NCBI RefSeq assembly: GCF_024055575.1
Contig: NZ_JAMXOE010000009.1
Coordinates: 171,884-235,883 of the forward strand
Source: Mucilaginibacter flavidus
GTDB taxonomy: Bacteria > Bacteroidota > Bacteroidia > Sphingobacteriales > Sphingobacteriaceae
DNA length: 64,000 nucleotides
Reading direction: 5' to 3'
Shown piece by piece: positions 52,722-63,200 of the stretch. The notes under the pieces are model-generated. The model ran no database searches. It saw nothing but the letters and a program-made list of their open reading frames with translations, and was not told the origin of the DNA. Within the stretch, counting starts at the first letter, position 1. Each line of letters begins with the position of its first letter. Made by a program: the position numbers and the translations under genes.

Positions 52722-53870
52722 ATGGAGCAGCGGATACAACATTTATTCCCCCCACGCATCAGCCAGGCTATTTGTCATGCGCTGATGCACTCGCTTTGGC
52801 AGGGAATATTGTTGGCAATACTAACAGGCATTATCGTGTTATTTACCAGGAAGGCAAACGCTGCCATAAGATACCGGCTGCTGACCGGCACCTTGTTGTT
52901 GTTTACTATTGTATTTGTTTATACCCTTGCATTTGAGCTTTTAAACCGGGTCGAAAGCAATTTTAATATCAACAAAGCTTCAGTTAGTGCAAAAACTAAT
53001 GCTTTAACGGACGTTTGGAGCAATCTCGGTTTTGGTATGAAATATGCGCATGAACAGGAAGGAATTATTGTTGCAATATGGTTAATGGTGGTAATGTTGC
53101 AATGTGCGCGATTACTTTTTGGCCTTTACATAACCAAGCGGTTAAAGCGGGTAAAAATTAACCGGGTACCGATTTTTTGGAGCCAGAAGCTTTTAGAATT
53201 AAGCTCATCATTAAAAATTAAACAAACCGTAACGTTGCTCGAATCGGGTATCGCAAAAATACCTTTGGTTATTGGCTATCTGAAGCCGGTGATACTTATA
53301 CCTGTAGGCTTGGTCAATTCAATGGAACAACCGGAAGTGGAAGCCATTCTTTTGCACGAACTGGCCCACATCGGCAGGAATGATTACCTGGTTAACCTGC
53401 TGCAAAGCATAATGGAAACGCTGTTGTTTTTTAATCCGGCAGTGCTTTGGCTATCACATTTAATAAAAACGGAACGCGAAAACTGTTGCGATGACGTAGT
53501 GTTGGCCCAAACCGGTAATAAAATAAACTATATCAGGGCTTTGGTGCACTTCCAGGAGTATAACTTTAACCCACCCAGGCATACTTTTGCTTTAGGCGGC
53601 AATGGTACCGCTATAATAGCACGTATGGAGCGGATGATCAACAACCGCAACCGCGGACTTAACTACTTTGAAATTATTTGCCTTGCTATATTGCTGGCTT
53701 TCGGCGTGCTCTTTATTAGTGCCGGCCCGGTAAATAATATCCGTTCGTTAATAAATACAAAACAAACAGCTTTACCGCAAAATGCTGTTAATGCCAAGGC
53801 ACTCGAGGCTAAAAAACAAGCTGAGAAAGCAGCTGCAGAACGAACACGAAAGCCGGGCACCAGTCCATAA
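52722..53870 (+). CDS. M56-family (BlaR1-like) membrane metallopeptidase
   Basis: A 382-residue protein with four to five transmembrane segments and the zinc motif HELAH in LLHELAHIGRNDYLVN (about residues 211-226), followed by NCCDDVV carrying the third ligand region. It senses a signal and cleaves the BlaI-like repressor in the classical scheme. It has a short cytoplasmic tail after the last helix but no penicillin-binding sensor domain, unlike BlaR1, so the inducer is unknown. No beta-lactamase gene follows. Confidence 0.9.
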   Translation: MEQRIQHLFPPRISQAICHALMHSLWQGILLAILTGIIVLFTRKANAAIRYRLLTGTLLLFTIVFVYTLAFELLNRVESNFNINKASVSAKTNALTDVWSNLGFGMKYAHEQEGIIVAIWLMVVMLQCARLLFGLYITKRLKRVKINRVPIFWSQKLLELSSSLKIKQTVTLLESGIAKIPLVIGYLKPVILIPVGLVNSMEQPEVEAILLHELAHIGRNDYLVNLLQSIMETLLFFNPAVLWLSHLIKTERENCCDDVVLAQTGNKINYIRALVHFQEYNFNPPRHTFALGGNGTAIIARMERMINNRNRGLNYFEIICLAILLAFGVLFISAGPVNNIRSLINTKQTALPQNAVNAKALEAKKQAEKAAAERTRKPGTSP

Positions 53871-53980
53871 AGGCCGTTAGCAGGAATCACAGATTAATAC
53901 TTACTCAATACATAAAATGCATGCTTCAAATGGCGTCCCTGGGTTGCCATTGCATAAAAAATCAACTAAAAAACTACGTT

Positions 53981-56371
53981 ATGTTACGCAATTATATAAA
54001 AATAGCACTGCGGAATATCCGCAAAAACAAAGTGCTTTCGTTCATTAATATAGCCGGGCTTTGTATTGGGCTGGCCTGCTGTATACTTATCATTCTTTAC
54101 ATAAAAGATGAGTTAAGTTTCGACGGTTTTCATCTTAAAAAAGACAATATATGCCAGCTGACGTGTGTCCGCACAGAACAGGACGGCGGCAGCCAAAAAT
54201 TTGCCATTGCCGCATTGGTGCAGGGCCCGGCCTTTAAGCAGCAAATACCCGAAATTCAGGATTTTACCCGTGTAAACCCAAAGGACATCGTTATAAAAAG
54301 GAACAACGACATTTTTAGTGAACAGGTTACCTGGGTTGATAAAAGCTTTTTTAACATATTTAGTTTTCCGCTGCTTTCGGGTAATGTCAACAGTGTATTG
54401 GCCGACCACCATTCCATGGTGCTGAGCGAAACCGCCGCCATAAAATATTTTGGCACAACGCAAGTCGCCGGTAAAACCTTGCTGCTGGAAATTAATGGAA
54501 GGTTTGAGCCGTTTACCATTACCGGCATAGCCAAAGATGCACCGAAGAACTCCAGCATACAGTTAAACGTACTTTTGCCCTTTTCATATTTCGAAACCGC
54601 AAGCCCCGATAATGGGTGGATGTGGGTATCGTTTCCTACCTATTTTTTAATGTCGCCAGGGGCTAACCTCCAGAATGTTGCCCGCAAAATGGACCAGGTT
54701 TATCAAACCAGGGCAAAGGATGAAATTGATTTGAATAACCTTGCAGGATATGGCAATCATTTCAATTGGGGACTACAGCCAATCACCGCTATGCATTTAA
54801 ATACCGAATATGCGGGTACGCCCATGGGCAGCAACCCGGTATACTCCTATATCCTGGGCGGCGTTGCGGTGTTTATATTGCTGATTGCCTGCATTAATTT
54901 TGTGAACCTGACTGTAGCACAGTCCATTAAGCGGGGTAAGGAAATTGGCATCAGGAAGGTGATGGGGAGCAAACGCAGCCGTTTGGCCGTACAGTTTGTA
55001 GGCGAATCGGTGATTACCTGTTTAATTGCAGCTGTTTTGGCTGTAGGGTTGGCGGTAGTTGCCTTGCCTGTTTTTAATGTTTTAGCCAACAAACAACTGG
55101 GCTTTTTTTCCTTAGTGGATTGGCGACTTATTGCGATATTTATTATGTTGCCTGTACTTACAGGCAGCCTGGCGGGAGTTTACCCGGCAATGGTATTATC
55201 CGGATTTAACCCGCTGACAGCATTAAATGGCAAAGCAAATACCATAGGAAAAAACTATTTAGCCAAAAGCCTGGTGGTTATCCAGTTTGCACTGGCTACG
55301 TTTTTTATTATCTCAACCCTGTTTATTTATGCACAGTTTAACCTGCTTACGCAAACATCAGTAGGTTATGCCGATAAAAACCTGGTTGATTTTACTGTTA
55401 GCCAGGGAATAAGGAGCAGACAGGTAATGGACTTATACCGAACAGAGTTTTCGAAACTACTGGGAGTAACCGGAGTATCGTACACCAATGTCGGACACTT
55501 TGGTGGCAAAACCCGGATTGGAACTAAAGAGTTTACTGCCACTTATGAGCATATCGCCGACGACTATTTACCAGTATTGGGTGTAAACATAGTTGCCGGT
55601 CGCAATTTTTCGGCTGCATTTTCTTCTGATTCGACCTTATCGGTATTAGTGAACGAAACGCTGGCCAAGCAATTGGGGATAATAAATATTGTCGGTAAAA
55701 CCATCGATTATATGAACCTACCAACCTGGGGAAGCCGAAGGGTAACCATAGTGGGGGTGGTAAAAGATTATCATAATGAGTCGTTAAAAGAAAAAATACA
55801 GCCCATAGTTTTTACGCAGGAACCTTTATTACCGTTGGGAAAAATGATATTGCGTATAAAGGGAGGAAATACCGCCGCCACGCTGCTTTCGATGGAGAAA
55901 ACCTACCACCAGCTTTACCCTGATCATCCTTTTCAATACCAGTTTCGCGATGAAGAGAACCGGGCGGCCTATGAAACTGAAAACCGCTGGAAACAGGTTA
56001 TCACCTTTGCTGCAGCCATCACCATTTTTATTTCGGCAATAGGGCTTTTAGGCCTGGCGCTGTTATCGGCGCAAAAAAGAGAGAAAGAAGTTGGCGTACG
56101 TAAAGTATTGGGAGCGTCGGTAACAACTTTAACCGCGATGTTGGTTAAAGACTTTGTCAACCTTGTGTTGCTGGCGTTTGCAATAGCGATACCCGTTGGC
56201 TGGCTGGTAATGCAAAACTGGCTGCAAAATTTCGCTTACCGGGTTGAACTTAGTTGGTGGCGCTTCGCGTTAGCTGGGGCCTTATCATTGGTAATTGCCA
56301 CGCTGGCTGTAGGTTTGCAGGCCTTAAGGGCGGCGCTGTCGAACCCGGTGAAATCGTTGCGGAACGCGTAA
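53981..56371 (+). CDS. MacB/FtsX-type ABC transporter permease
   Basis: About 796 residues. The ATG at 53981 gives the typical MLRNYIKIALRNIRKNKVLSFINIAGLCIGLACCILI N-terminus; the upstream frame from 53921 is rejected. Two MacB_PCD-like periplasmic parts and two FtsX domains (about residues 280-430 and 670-790, with RGKEIGIRKVMGSKRSRL and KREKEVGVRKVLGASV, the cytosolic coupling motifs) form the duplicated permease typical of Bacteroidota. No ATPase gene is adjacent, so it must pair with one elsewhere. It follows the M56 gene by 110 bp and may be a target of that regulator. Confidence 0.87.
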   Translation: MLRNYIKIALRNIRKNKVLSFINIAGLCIGLACCILIILYIKDELSFDGFHLKKDNICQLTCVRTEQDGGSQKFAIAALVQGPAFKQQIPEIQDFTRVNPKDIVIKRNNDIFSEQVTWVDKSFFNIFSFPLLSGNVNSVLADHHSMVLSETAAIKYFGTTQVAGKTLLLEINGRFEPFTITGIAKDAPKNSSIQLNVLLPFSYFETASPDNGWMWVSFPTYFLMSPGANLQNVARKMDQVYQTRAKDEIDLNNLAGYGNHFNWGLQPITAMHLNTEYAGTPMGSNPVYSYILGGVAVFILLIACINFVNLTVAQSIKRGKEIGIRKVMGSKRSRLAVQFVGESVITCLIAAVLAVGLAVVALPVFNVLANKQLGFFSLVDWRLIAIFIMLPVLTGSLAGVYPAMVLSGFNPLTALNGKANTIGKNYLAKSLVVIQFALATFFIISTLFIYAQFNLLTQTSVGYADKNLVDFTVSQGIRSRQVMDLYRTEFSKLLGVTGVSYTNVGHFGGKTRIGTKEFTATYEHIADDYLPVLGVNIVAGRNFSAAFSSDSTLSVLVNETLAKQLGIINIVGKTIDYMNLPTWGSRRVTIVGVVKDYHNESLKEKIQPIVFTQEPLLPLGKMILRIKGGNTAATLLSMEKTYHQLYPDHPFQYQFRDEENRAAYETENRWKQVITFAAAITIFISAIGLLGLALLSAQKREKEVGVRKVLGASVTTLTAMLVKDFVNLVLLAFAIAIPVGWLVMQNWLQNFAYRVELSWWRFALAGALSLVIATLAVGLQALRAALSNPVKSLRNA

Positions 56372-56411
56372 TAGTTAATTAAAAAAAGGCAATACAATAA
56401 ATCTTTAAAAA

Positions 56412-56789
56412 ATGAAAAAAGCAATTATCCTAAGCGCATTGGCGCTCACCCTGTGCGGTATAAAAGCCAAAGCACAAACAGGCGAACAGGCCGAAACACC
56501 CGTAAAAAACGGCAATGAATGGCAGATGCCCAAAGATGTGCTGATGCGCTCGAAAAAATTTGCCGACGGGCTTAAACAATCTTTGGGTTTAGACGATGCC
56601 ACCACAAAAAAAGTATTCAACGCCTATTTGGGAAATACCAAATCTGTGGATGAAATTAAAGTAGCACAGGTTAGCGAGAAAGAAAAGAAAGATAAACTGG
56701 CAGCAAACCAACAGGAGTTTTTAAAAATATTGCAGGGAATTTTAACGCCTGCGCAATATGATGCTTACCTGAAACAAAAGAAGCAATAA
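56412..56789 (+). CDS. Small secreted protein, Spy/CpxP-like in layout
   Basis: A 125-residue protein with a signal peptide (AIILSALALTLCGIKAKAQ) and an almost all-helical mature part. ILTPAQYDAYLKQK near the C-terminus resembles the LTPxQ motif of Spy/CpxP-type periplasmic chaperones. It is 40 bp after the permease gene and ends in a hairpin terminator, so it is probably the last gene of that unit. Resemblance is weak; function unproven. Confidence 0.65.
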   Translation: MKKAIILSALALTLCGIKAKAQTGEQAETPVKNGNEWQMPKDVLMRSKKFADGLKQSLGLDDATTKKVFNAYLGNTKSVDEIKVAQVSEKEKKDKLAANQQEFLKILQGILTPAQYDAYLKQKKQ

Positions 56790-56802
56790 CCCAATATGAA
56801 AA

Positions 56803-56833
56803 ATGCAGCCCTCATTTTATTGAGCGGCTGCAT
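56803..56833 (+). terminator. Hairpin terminator after the small secreted protein gene
   Basis: ATGCAGCC-CTCA (56803-56814) pairs with TGAG-C-GGCTGCAT (56821-56833) with one bulge. The tail is AT-rich without a long T-run. Confidence 0.6.
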
Positions 56834-57298
56834 ATTATATAACTTATTAACCATCTTCGGATATTGCAAGATAATACGGATGAATCGGAGTAAACCGGTG
56901 TAAATGCCAGGAACTAATTTGGTTCCCTTTTCGATCGTTTGTGATCAACAAAACAATGATCAGCCATATTGATGGCAACCGGGTATTTGTAAAACAAAAA
57001 GAAATTCCAATAGCAAATAATTACCGGGAGGGATTTTTTACCGAAATAGGTATGTGATTTTCATCATCACAAATAACAATAACCTGCATACCCACCACCA
57101 CTTGCCAAACCGGTATTGAAAAATACTGCAAAATCCCCCCGAAACTAACCCCGAAGCCTTAGCAGCTACCCCAATATCACCCTAAAAGATGATTTTTTAC
57201 GAATCGTGTGCAAGGTAGCTTTGAAACTTGAAGTGATACTTATATCTCACCGTAAAAAAATAGCTATCAAACAATACCGTCATAAACACCGACCTATT
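56834..57298. other. 465-bp intergenic region before the giant repeat protein
   Basis: No gene, repeat or recognisable RNA was found. It should hold the promoter of the giant protein gene; no promoter was clear enough to call. Confidence 0.45.
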
Positions 57299-60200
57299 AT
57301 GAAAACATCTTTACTTTCATCACGCAACACGATTTCGCAAACTTCCCTTGCGGCAAAATTATTAGTCATTTTTGTCCTGCTTGTTTGTTTTAGTAATTCA
57401 CTTTATGCGGGTAAACCGGCAGCAAAGCCTAATGAAAAAGAGGTGCCGGCTTCATCAAAAATAAGAAAAACGCATGGACAGGCTGTTCCTGCTATCAGTT
57501 ATACTACTCCGCATAATTACATGGGTACTGTGGCAATTGCCACATTATCACCAACAAGCAGCGGGGTGGCTGCCTTGGCTTATAATCTTGCAGGGGTAAT
57601 GGTTGGCTCGGCATTTAACGGGCCTCGTGGTTTGGCTACAGATGCAGCCGGGAATGTGTATGTGGCCGATTATACCAATAACCAGGTGAAAAAAATACCG
57701 GTGGGCGGCGGTTCGCCAAGTATTGTAGGTTCGGGCTTTTCAAACCCTATTGCTGTAGCCGTTGACGCTGCAGGTAATGTGTATGTTTCGGATGTTGGTA
57801 CCAATACGGTAAAAAAAGTACCGGTTGGCGGCGGCGCAACTGTTGTTGTTTGCATGGGTTTTAATAGTGCATATTCCATTGCATGCGATCCGGCCGGAAA
57901 TATTTATGTGGCTGATGGAGGCAATAAAGCTTTAAAAATGATTCCAGCTGGAGGCGGTGCACCTGTAGTTATTGCAGCGGGTTACCAATCATTAATAAGT
58001 GTTGGGATTGATGGCTTTGGCAATGTTTATACCGGCGATTCAATAGATAAAACAATATACAAATTTCCTGCCGGCACAAATGTGCCGATGGTTTTTGCCA
58101 CAGGATTTACCAACCCTATTGCCATATCGTCAGACGGGGAAGGCAACGTTTACATAGCCGATGCTACCGGCAATCTAATTAAAAAATACCCGGTGCTCGG
58201 GGGCGCACCCACTACGTTAACTTTAACCACAAGCTTAATAACCGGAATAACGGTTGATGGGGCTGGCAGTATTTATGCGTCAGACTATAACAACAGCCTT
58301 GTTAAAAAAGTTGACGCGCTTGGCGGCTATTTCATAAATAAGGTGTTGCCCGCAGGTTTAAAATTTAGCGGTGCAACCGGCAATATAACCGGTACACCGG
58401 CAAAAGCCAGCCCGGCTACCGATTATACAGTTACGGCGTATAATAGCTTTGGGGGCAGCCAGGCAATTGTTAATATTAAAGTTACCCCGCTTACACTTAT
58501 TTACAGCATCCCGCCAACCTATACTGCCGGTGTGGGTATCACACCGCTATCACCTTCGGGCAGCGGTGTTGGCGCCCCGGCTTATGATAATGTGCCGATA
58601 ACGGTAAGCAACGCCTTTAGCGGCCCCCGTGGTCTTACATTAGATGCGGCCGGGAATATTTATGTTGCCGACTATCTTGGTGGTGTTGTTAAAAGAATAC
58701 CTATTGGCGGCGGCGCACCTGTTACGCTTGGTTCGGGTTTTATTCATCCAACTGGAGTTGCAGTTGATGCAGCGGGCAATGTTTTTGTGACTGATATTAG
58801 CAGCACCAATGTTATGGAAATTTTGGTTGGCGGCGGTGCACCGGTGGTTGTGGCAACAGGTTTCAGCAGCCCGCTCGGCATAGCTATTGATGCTAAAGGT
58901 AATTTATACGTCGCCAACTACGGTACTCAGAGTGTGAAAATGATTCCTGTTGGTGGCGCGCCGGTTGATATAAGCACAGGGTTTACCAACCTTGTTGCTG
59001 TTGCCGTGGATGCAGCCGGAAACGTATACGCCGGCGACAACGGCACCCATGCCGTATACAAAATACCTGCCGACGGCAGTGCAAAGGTACAGGTAGGCAC
59101 GGGCCCAAATTCGCCAAATGGAATAACTGTTGATGGCGCAGGCAATATTTATGTAGCTGATGGTACAAACAACGTGGTAAACAAGTTTCCGGTTGGCGGG
59201 GGCGCGCCGGTTTTAATAGGCTCGGGCCCCGGAAGCATGATAGGGGTAGTTGTTGACCCATATGGCGTTTTGTACATCACAGACTTTAGCAACAAAGCCG
59301 TGCAAAAACTAACTCCGGCGGGCGGCTACCATATTGGCTCCGCCTTGCCGGCAGGACTCAATTTTGATGAAACCACAGGCACAATAAGCGGCACTCCAAT
59401 TAGCGTTAGCCCCGCAACCAACTACACTGTAACAGCTTATAATACGTCTGGAAGCGCGTCAGCAATAGTTAATATTAAAGTTAAGGCACTTGACATTAGT
59501 TATGGCAGCCCTAAAACTTATATCACGGCAACGCCCATAGCCCCTTTGACCCCGGCAAGCGCCGGTGTGGCTGCCGCCGGTTATACCGGCAGCCCGGTAA
59601 GTATTGGTTCGGGCTTTAGCAAGCCGCGTGCCTTGGCTATTGACGTAGCCGGGAATGTTTATGTTGCCGATTTTCAAAGCAACAGCGTTAAGAAAATACC
59701 GGCAGGTGGAGGCATACCTGTTGCAATAGGCCCCGGCTTCAATGGTCCATCGGGTGTGGCATTAGATGCTGCCGGTAACGTATACGTTGCAGAATATACA
59801 GGTAACTTAGTAAAAAAAATTCCAGCGGGCGGCGGCGCCGTGGTAAATATTGGCTCAGGATTCGTGCACCCCAACGGAGTTGCCGTAGATGGCGCCGGGA
59901 ATGTATTTGTGTCTGATAACGGAAACCATGCCATAAAAGAAATACCGGCAGGCGGGGGCGCCGTAATAAATTTAGGAACTTACAACAACCCACTTGCGAT
60001 AGCAACGGATGTAGCCGGAAACGTTTATTTTAGTGAAAAATCCAACGGAGTAGTCTACAAAATACCGGTAATTGGCGGCCCTGCAGTTATTGTTGCATCG
60101 GGTCTCAATAACCCCTTAGGTTTAACTGTTGATGTATCGGGAAACTTATTTGTTGCCGACGGTGCAGTTACAACTTTATTGGAGTTGCCGGCAACAGGTA

Positions 60201-63200
60201 ATACGCTTTTGCCGGTAGGCGCCGGTTTTAATATCCCTGCCGGGGTAGTTATTGACGCAGCAGGCAACTTATATGTAGGCGATTATTTAAATGGTACGGT
60301 TAAAAAAATAAAACCTGTTGGCGGGTATTATATTAATGCCTTGCCTGCTGGTTTAGCTTTTGATAACTCAACAGGTATACTAAGCGGGACGCCGGCTGTA
60401 GCAAGCCCGGCAACGGATTATATAATAACAGCCTATAACAGCTTTGGCAGCAACTCGGCAACAATAAATATTAAAGTGGATTTGCTTCCGCTGCCGGTGA
60501 TAAGCTATCCCATCCCGCCAATATACGTAGTTAATACACCCATTCCGCCGGCAGCCCCCCAAAGTACGGGGGTAGCACCTCCGGGTTACACCAACGCTCC
60601 GGTAAATTTAGGGTCGGGATACAATAATCCTGTTGGCATAACGGTGGCTAGCACAGGCGACGTTTATATTGCCGACGCAGGTAACCACGCGGTAAAATTG
60701 ATATATCCAAATAATAATAATGTATTTACCGTTGGCTCCGGCTTAAATTCCCCGAATGGCTTAGCTACTGATGCAAGCGGGAATGTGTACGTAACAGACC
60801 AACTCACTAATTCCGTAAAAAGAATAGCTATGCCAGCCAACACCACAACCACCGTAGCCACCGGGTTTAACACCCCCTGCGGCCTTGCGGTTGATGCCGC
60901 AGGCAATATTTATGTAGCTGATAAGGGCAATAACGCGGTAAAGGAAATTCCATTTGGCGGTGGTGCAACTATCGTTATAGGTTCTGGTTTTAACCAGCCG
61001 TCGGGCGTTGCAGTTGATATTGCCGGTAACGTTTATGTTGCCGATTTTGGCAATAATGCGATAAAAATGATTCCTGTTGGAGGCGGGGGCCCGGTGACCT
61101 TAGGCTCCGGATTTAGCCAGCCTACGGGCATAGCCCTTGATGCATCGGGCAATATTTATGTAGCCGATACCGGGAACAATGCTATTGAGAAAATGCCGGC
61201 GGGCGGCGGTGTGCCGGTGGTTATTTGCACCACTATTATTCATCCGCGTAGCGTGGCAGTGGGCAACGATGGCGTAGTTTACGCTACCGACAATGTAGGT
61301 AACAACGTTAAAGTAATTAAACCGGTTGGCGGATATTATCTTGGGTCTATCTTACCTGCCGGCATGAGTATTGATAATACAACGGGAGTGATTAGTGGTA
61401 CACCATCGGCTGCTTCCCCTTTTAAATATTATTACGTTACCGGTTACAATAATACCGGGGGCACAAAAACTAATGCATCTATAACGATTAACCTGTTACC
61501 CCCCCCTTTTGTGGGGTACAGCAGTCCGCAATCGTATGTAAAAAATGTCATTATTTCGCCTTTAACACCCGTGAGCTCAAGTGTTTCGGCGGCGGGGTAT
61601 AGCAGCGTAACTGCCAGCATGGGCACAGGCCTGGCATTGCCGGCAGGGGTGGCTGTAGATGCCGCAGGGAATGTTTATGTAGCCGACAGCGGCACTGGGC
61701 TGGTAAAAAAGATTCAAAAAGTTGGTGGCGGCACTATTAGCATAGGTACGGGTTTTAACACCCCGAGTGGAGTAGCTGTTGATGGCGCCGCGAATGTTTA
61801 TGTATCAGACAGCGGAAACAATATAGTTTATAAAATCCCGGCTAATGGAAGCCCCACCGTTACTTTAGGTGCCGGTTTTAGCAGCCCTGTAGCGGTGGCT
61901 GTGGATTCACTGGGGAATGTTTACGTGGCCGATAAAGGTAACCATGCCATAAAGAAGATCCCGGCAGGCGGTGGCGCTATTGTTACCTTTGCGTCTGGCT
62001 TAACCAATCCTTCGGGCGTGGCAAGTGATGCGAATGGAAATATTTACGTGGCCGATGCCAGTGATAACCTGGTTGAAAAGATACCGGCAGGCGGCGGAAG
62101 CGCGGTTGTTGTGGCTTCTGGTTTTAGCCAGCCTCTGGGTGTAGCGATCGACGCATCGGGTAATTTATACGTCGCAAATTTTAATAATAGTGTTGTAAAC
62201 ATGGTACCTTCCGGCGGAGGCGCAATGACGGTAGTAGGCTCCGGCTTTAACCATCCCTATGGCGTAGCTATTGATGCTTCAGGAACCGTTTATGTGGCCG
62301 ACTATCTTAACAATGCAGTAAAAAAATCAGCGCCCGTTGGCGGCTTTTATATAAAACCTGCTTTACCAAACGGGTTAATTTTTAACAGCAACACAGGTGT
62401 AATTAACGGCACGCCTGCGATGGTAAGCGTACAAACCGACTACCAGGTTATTGGCTACAATATTTACGGAACTTACACTGCAACCGTAAACTTAACTGTT
62501 AACCTTGCTCCGTTGCCGAAACTTAGTTATAAAACGCCACAGGTGTATCTTAAGGGTATGGCTACTGCGCCGTTAACGCCCGTTAGCACAGGGGTTGCCG
62601 CCGCGGCTTTTAGCACCACCCCGTTTTTAATAAAATCAGGCGGCACACCTTATGCAATAGCCACAGACGCGGCTGGGAACGTGTACATAACCGACCGGGC
62701 CAGTAACGCCGTCAAAAAAATACCTGCTGACGGAGGGCCGGTTATCACGCTCGCTTCCGGCTTCAATTTGATAGCAGGAGTGGCTGTTGATGTTGCCGGT
62801 AATGTTTATATAGGCTATAACAATACGGCATCATTAAAAATGATACCTGCGGGCGGCGGGGCGTTGGTTGATGTTGGTTCCGGGTTTGTCAATCCTTCGG
62901 GCATTGCGCTTGATGTTGCAGGAAACATATTTGTGACCGACCAAAATACGGGCAGCGTGTACAAAATCCCGGTCGGGGGTGGCGCGCCGGTGGTATTAGC
63001 ATCAGCTATTGGTAATCCAATAGGAATAGCGGTTGACACTTACGGTAACCTTTACCTGGCTTGCCCTTCAATTAATGCCGTAAAGAAAATACCTGCCGAT
63101 GGCAGCCCTTTAATTATTATAGGTTCGGGATTTAATCAACCGTATGGTGTAGCTGTCGACAATCTTGGAAACGTATTTGTAGCGGATGATAGCAGTAGTA

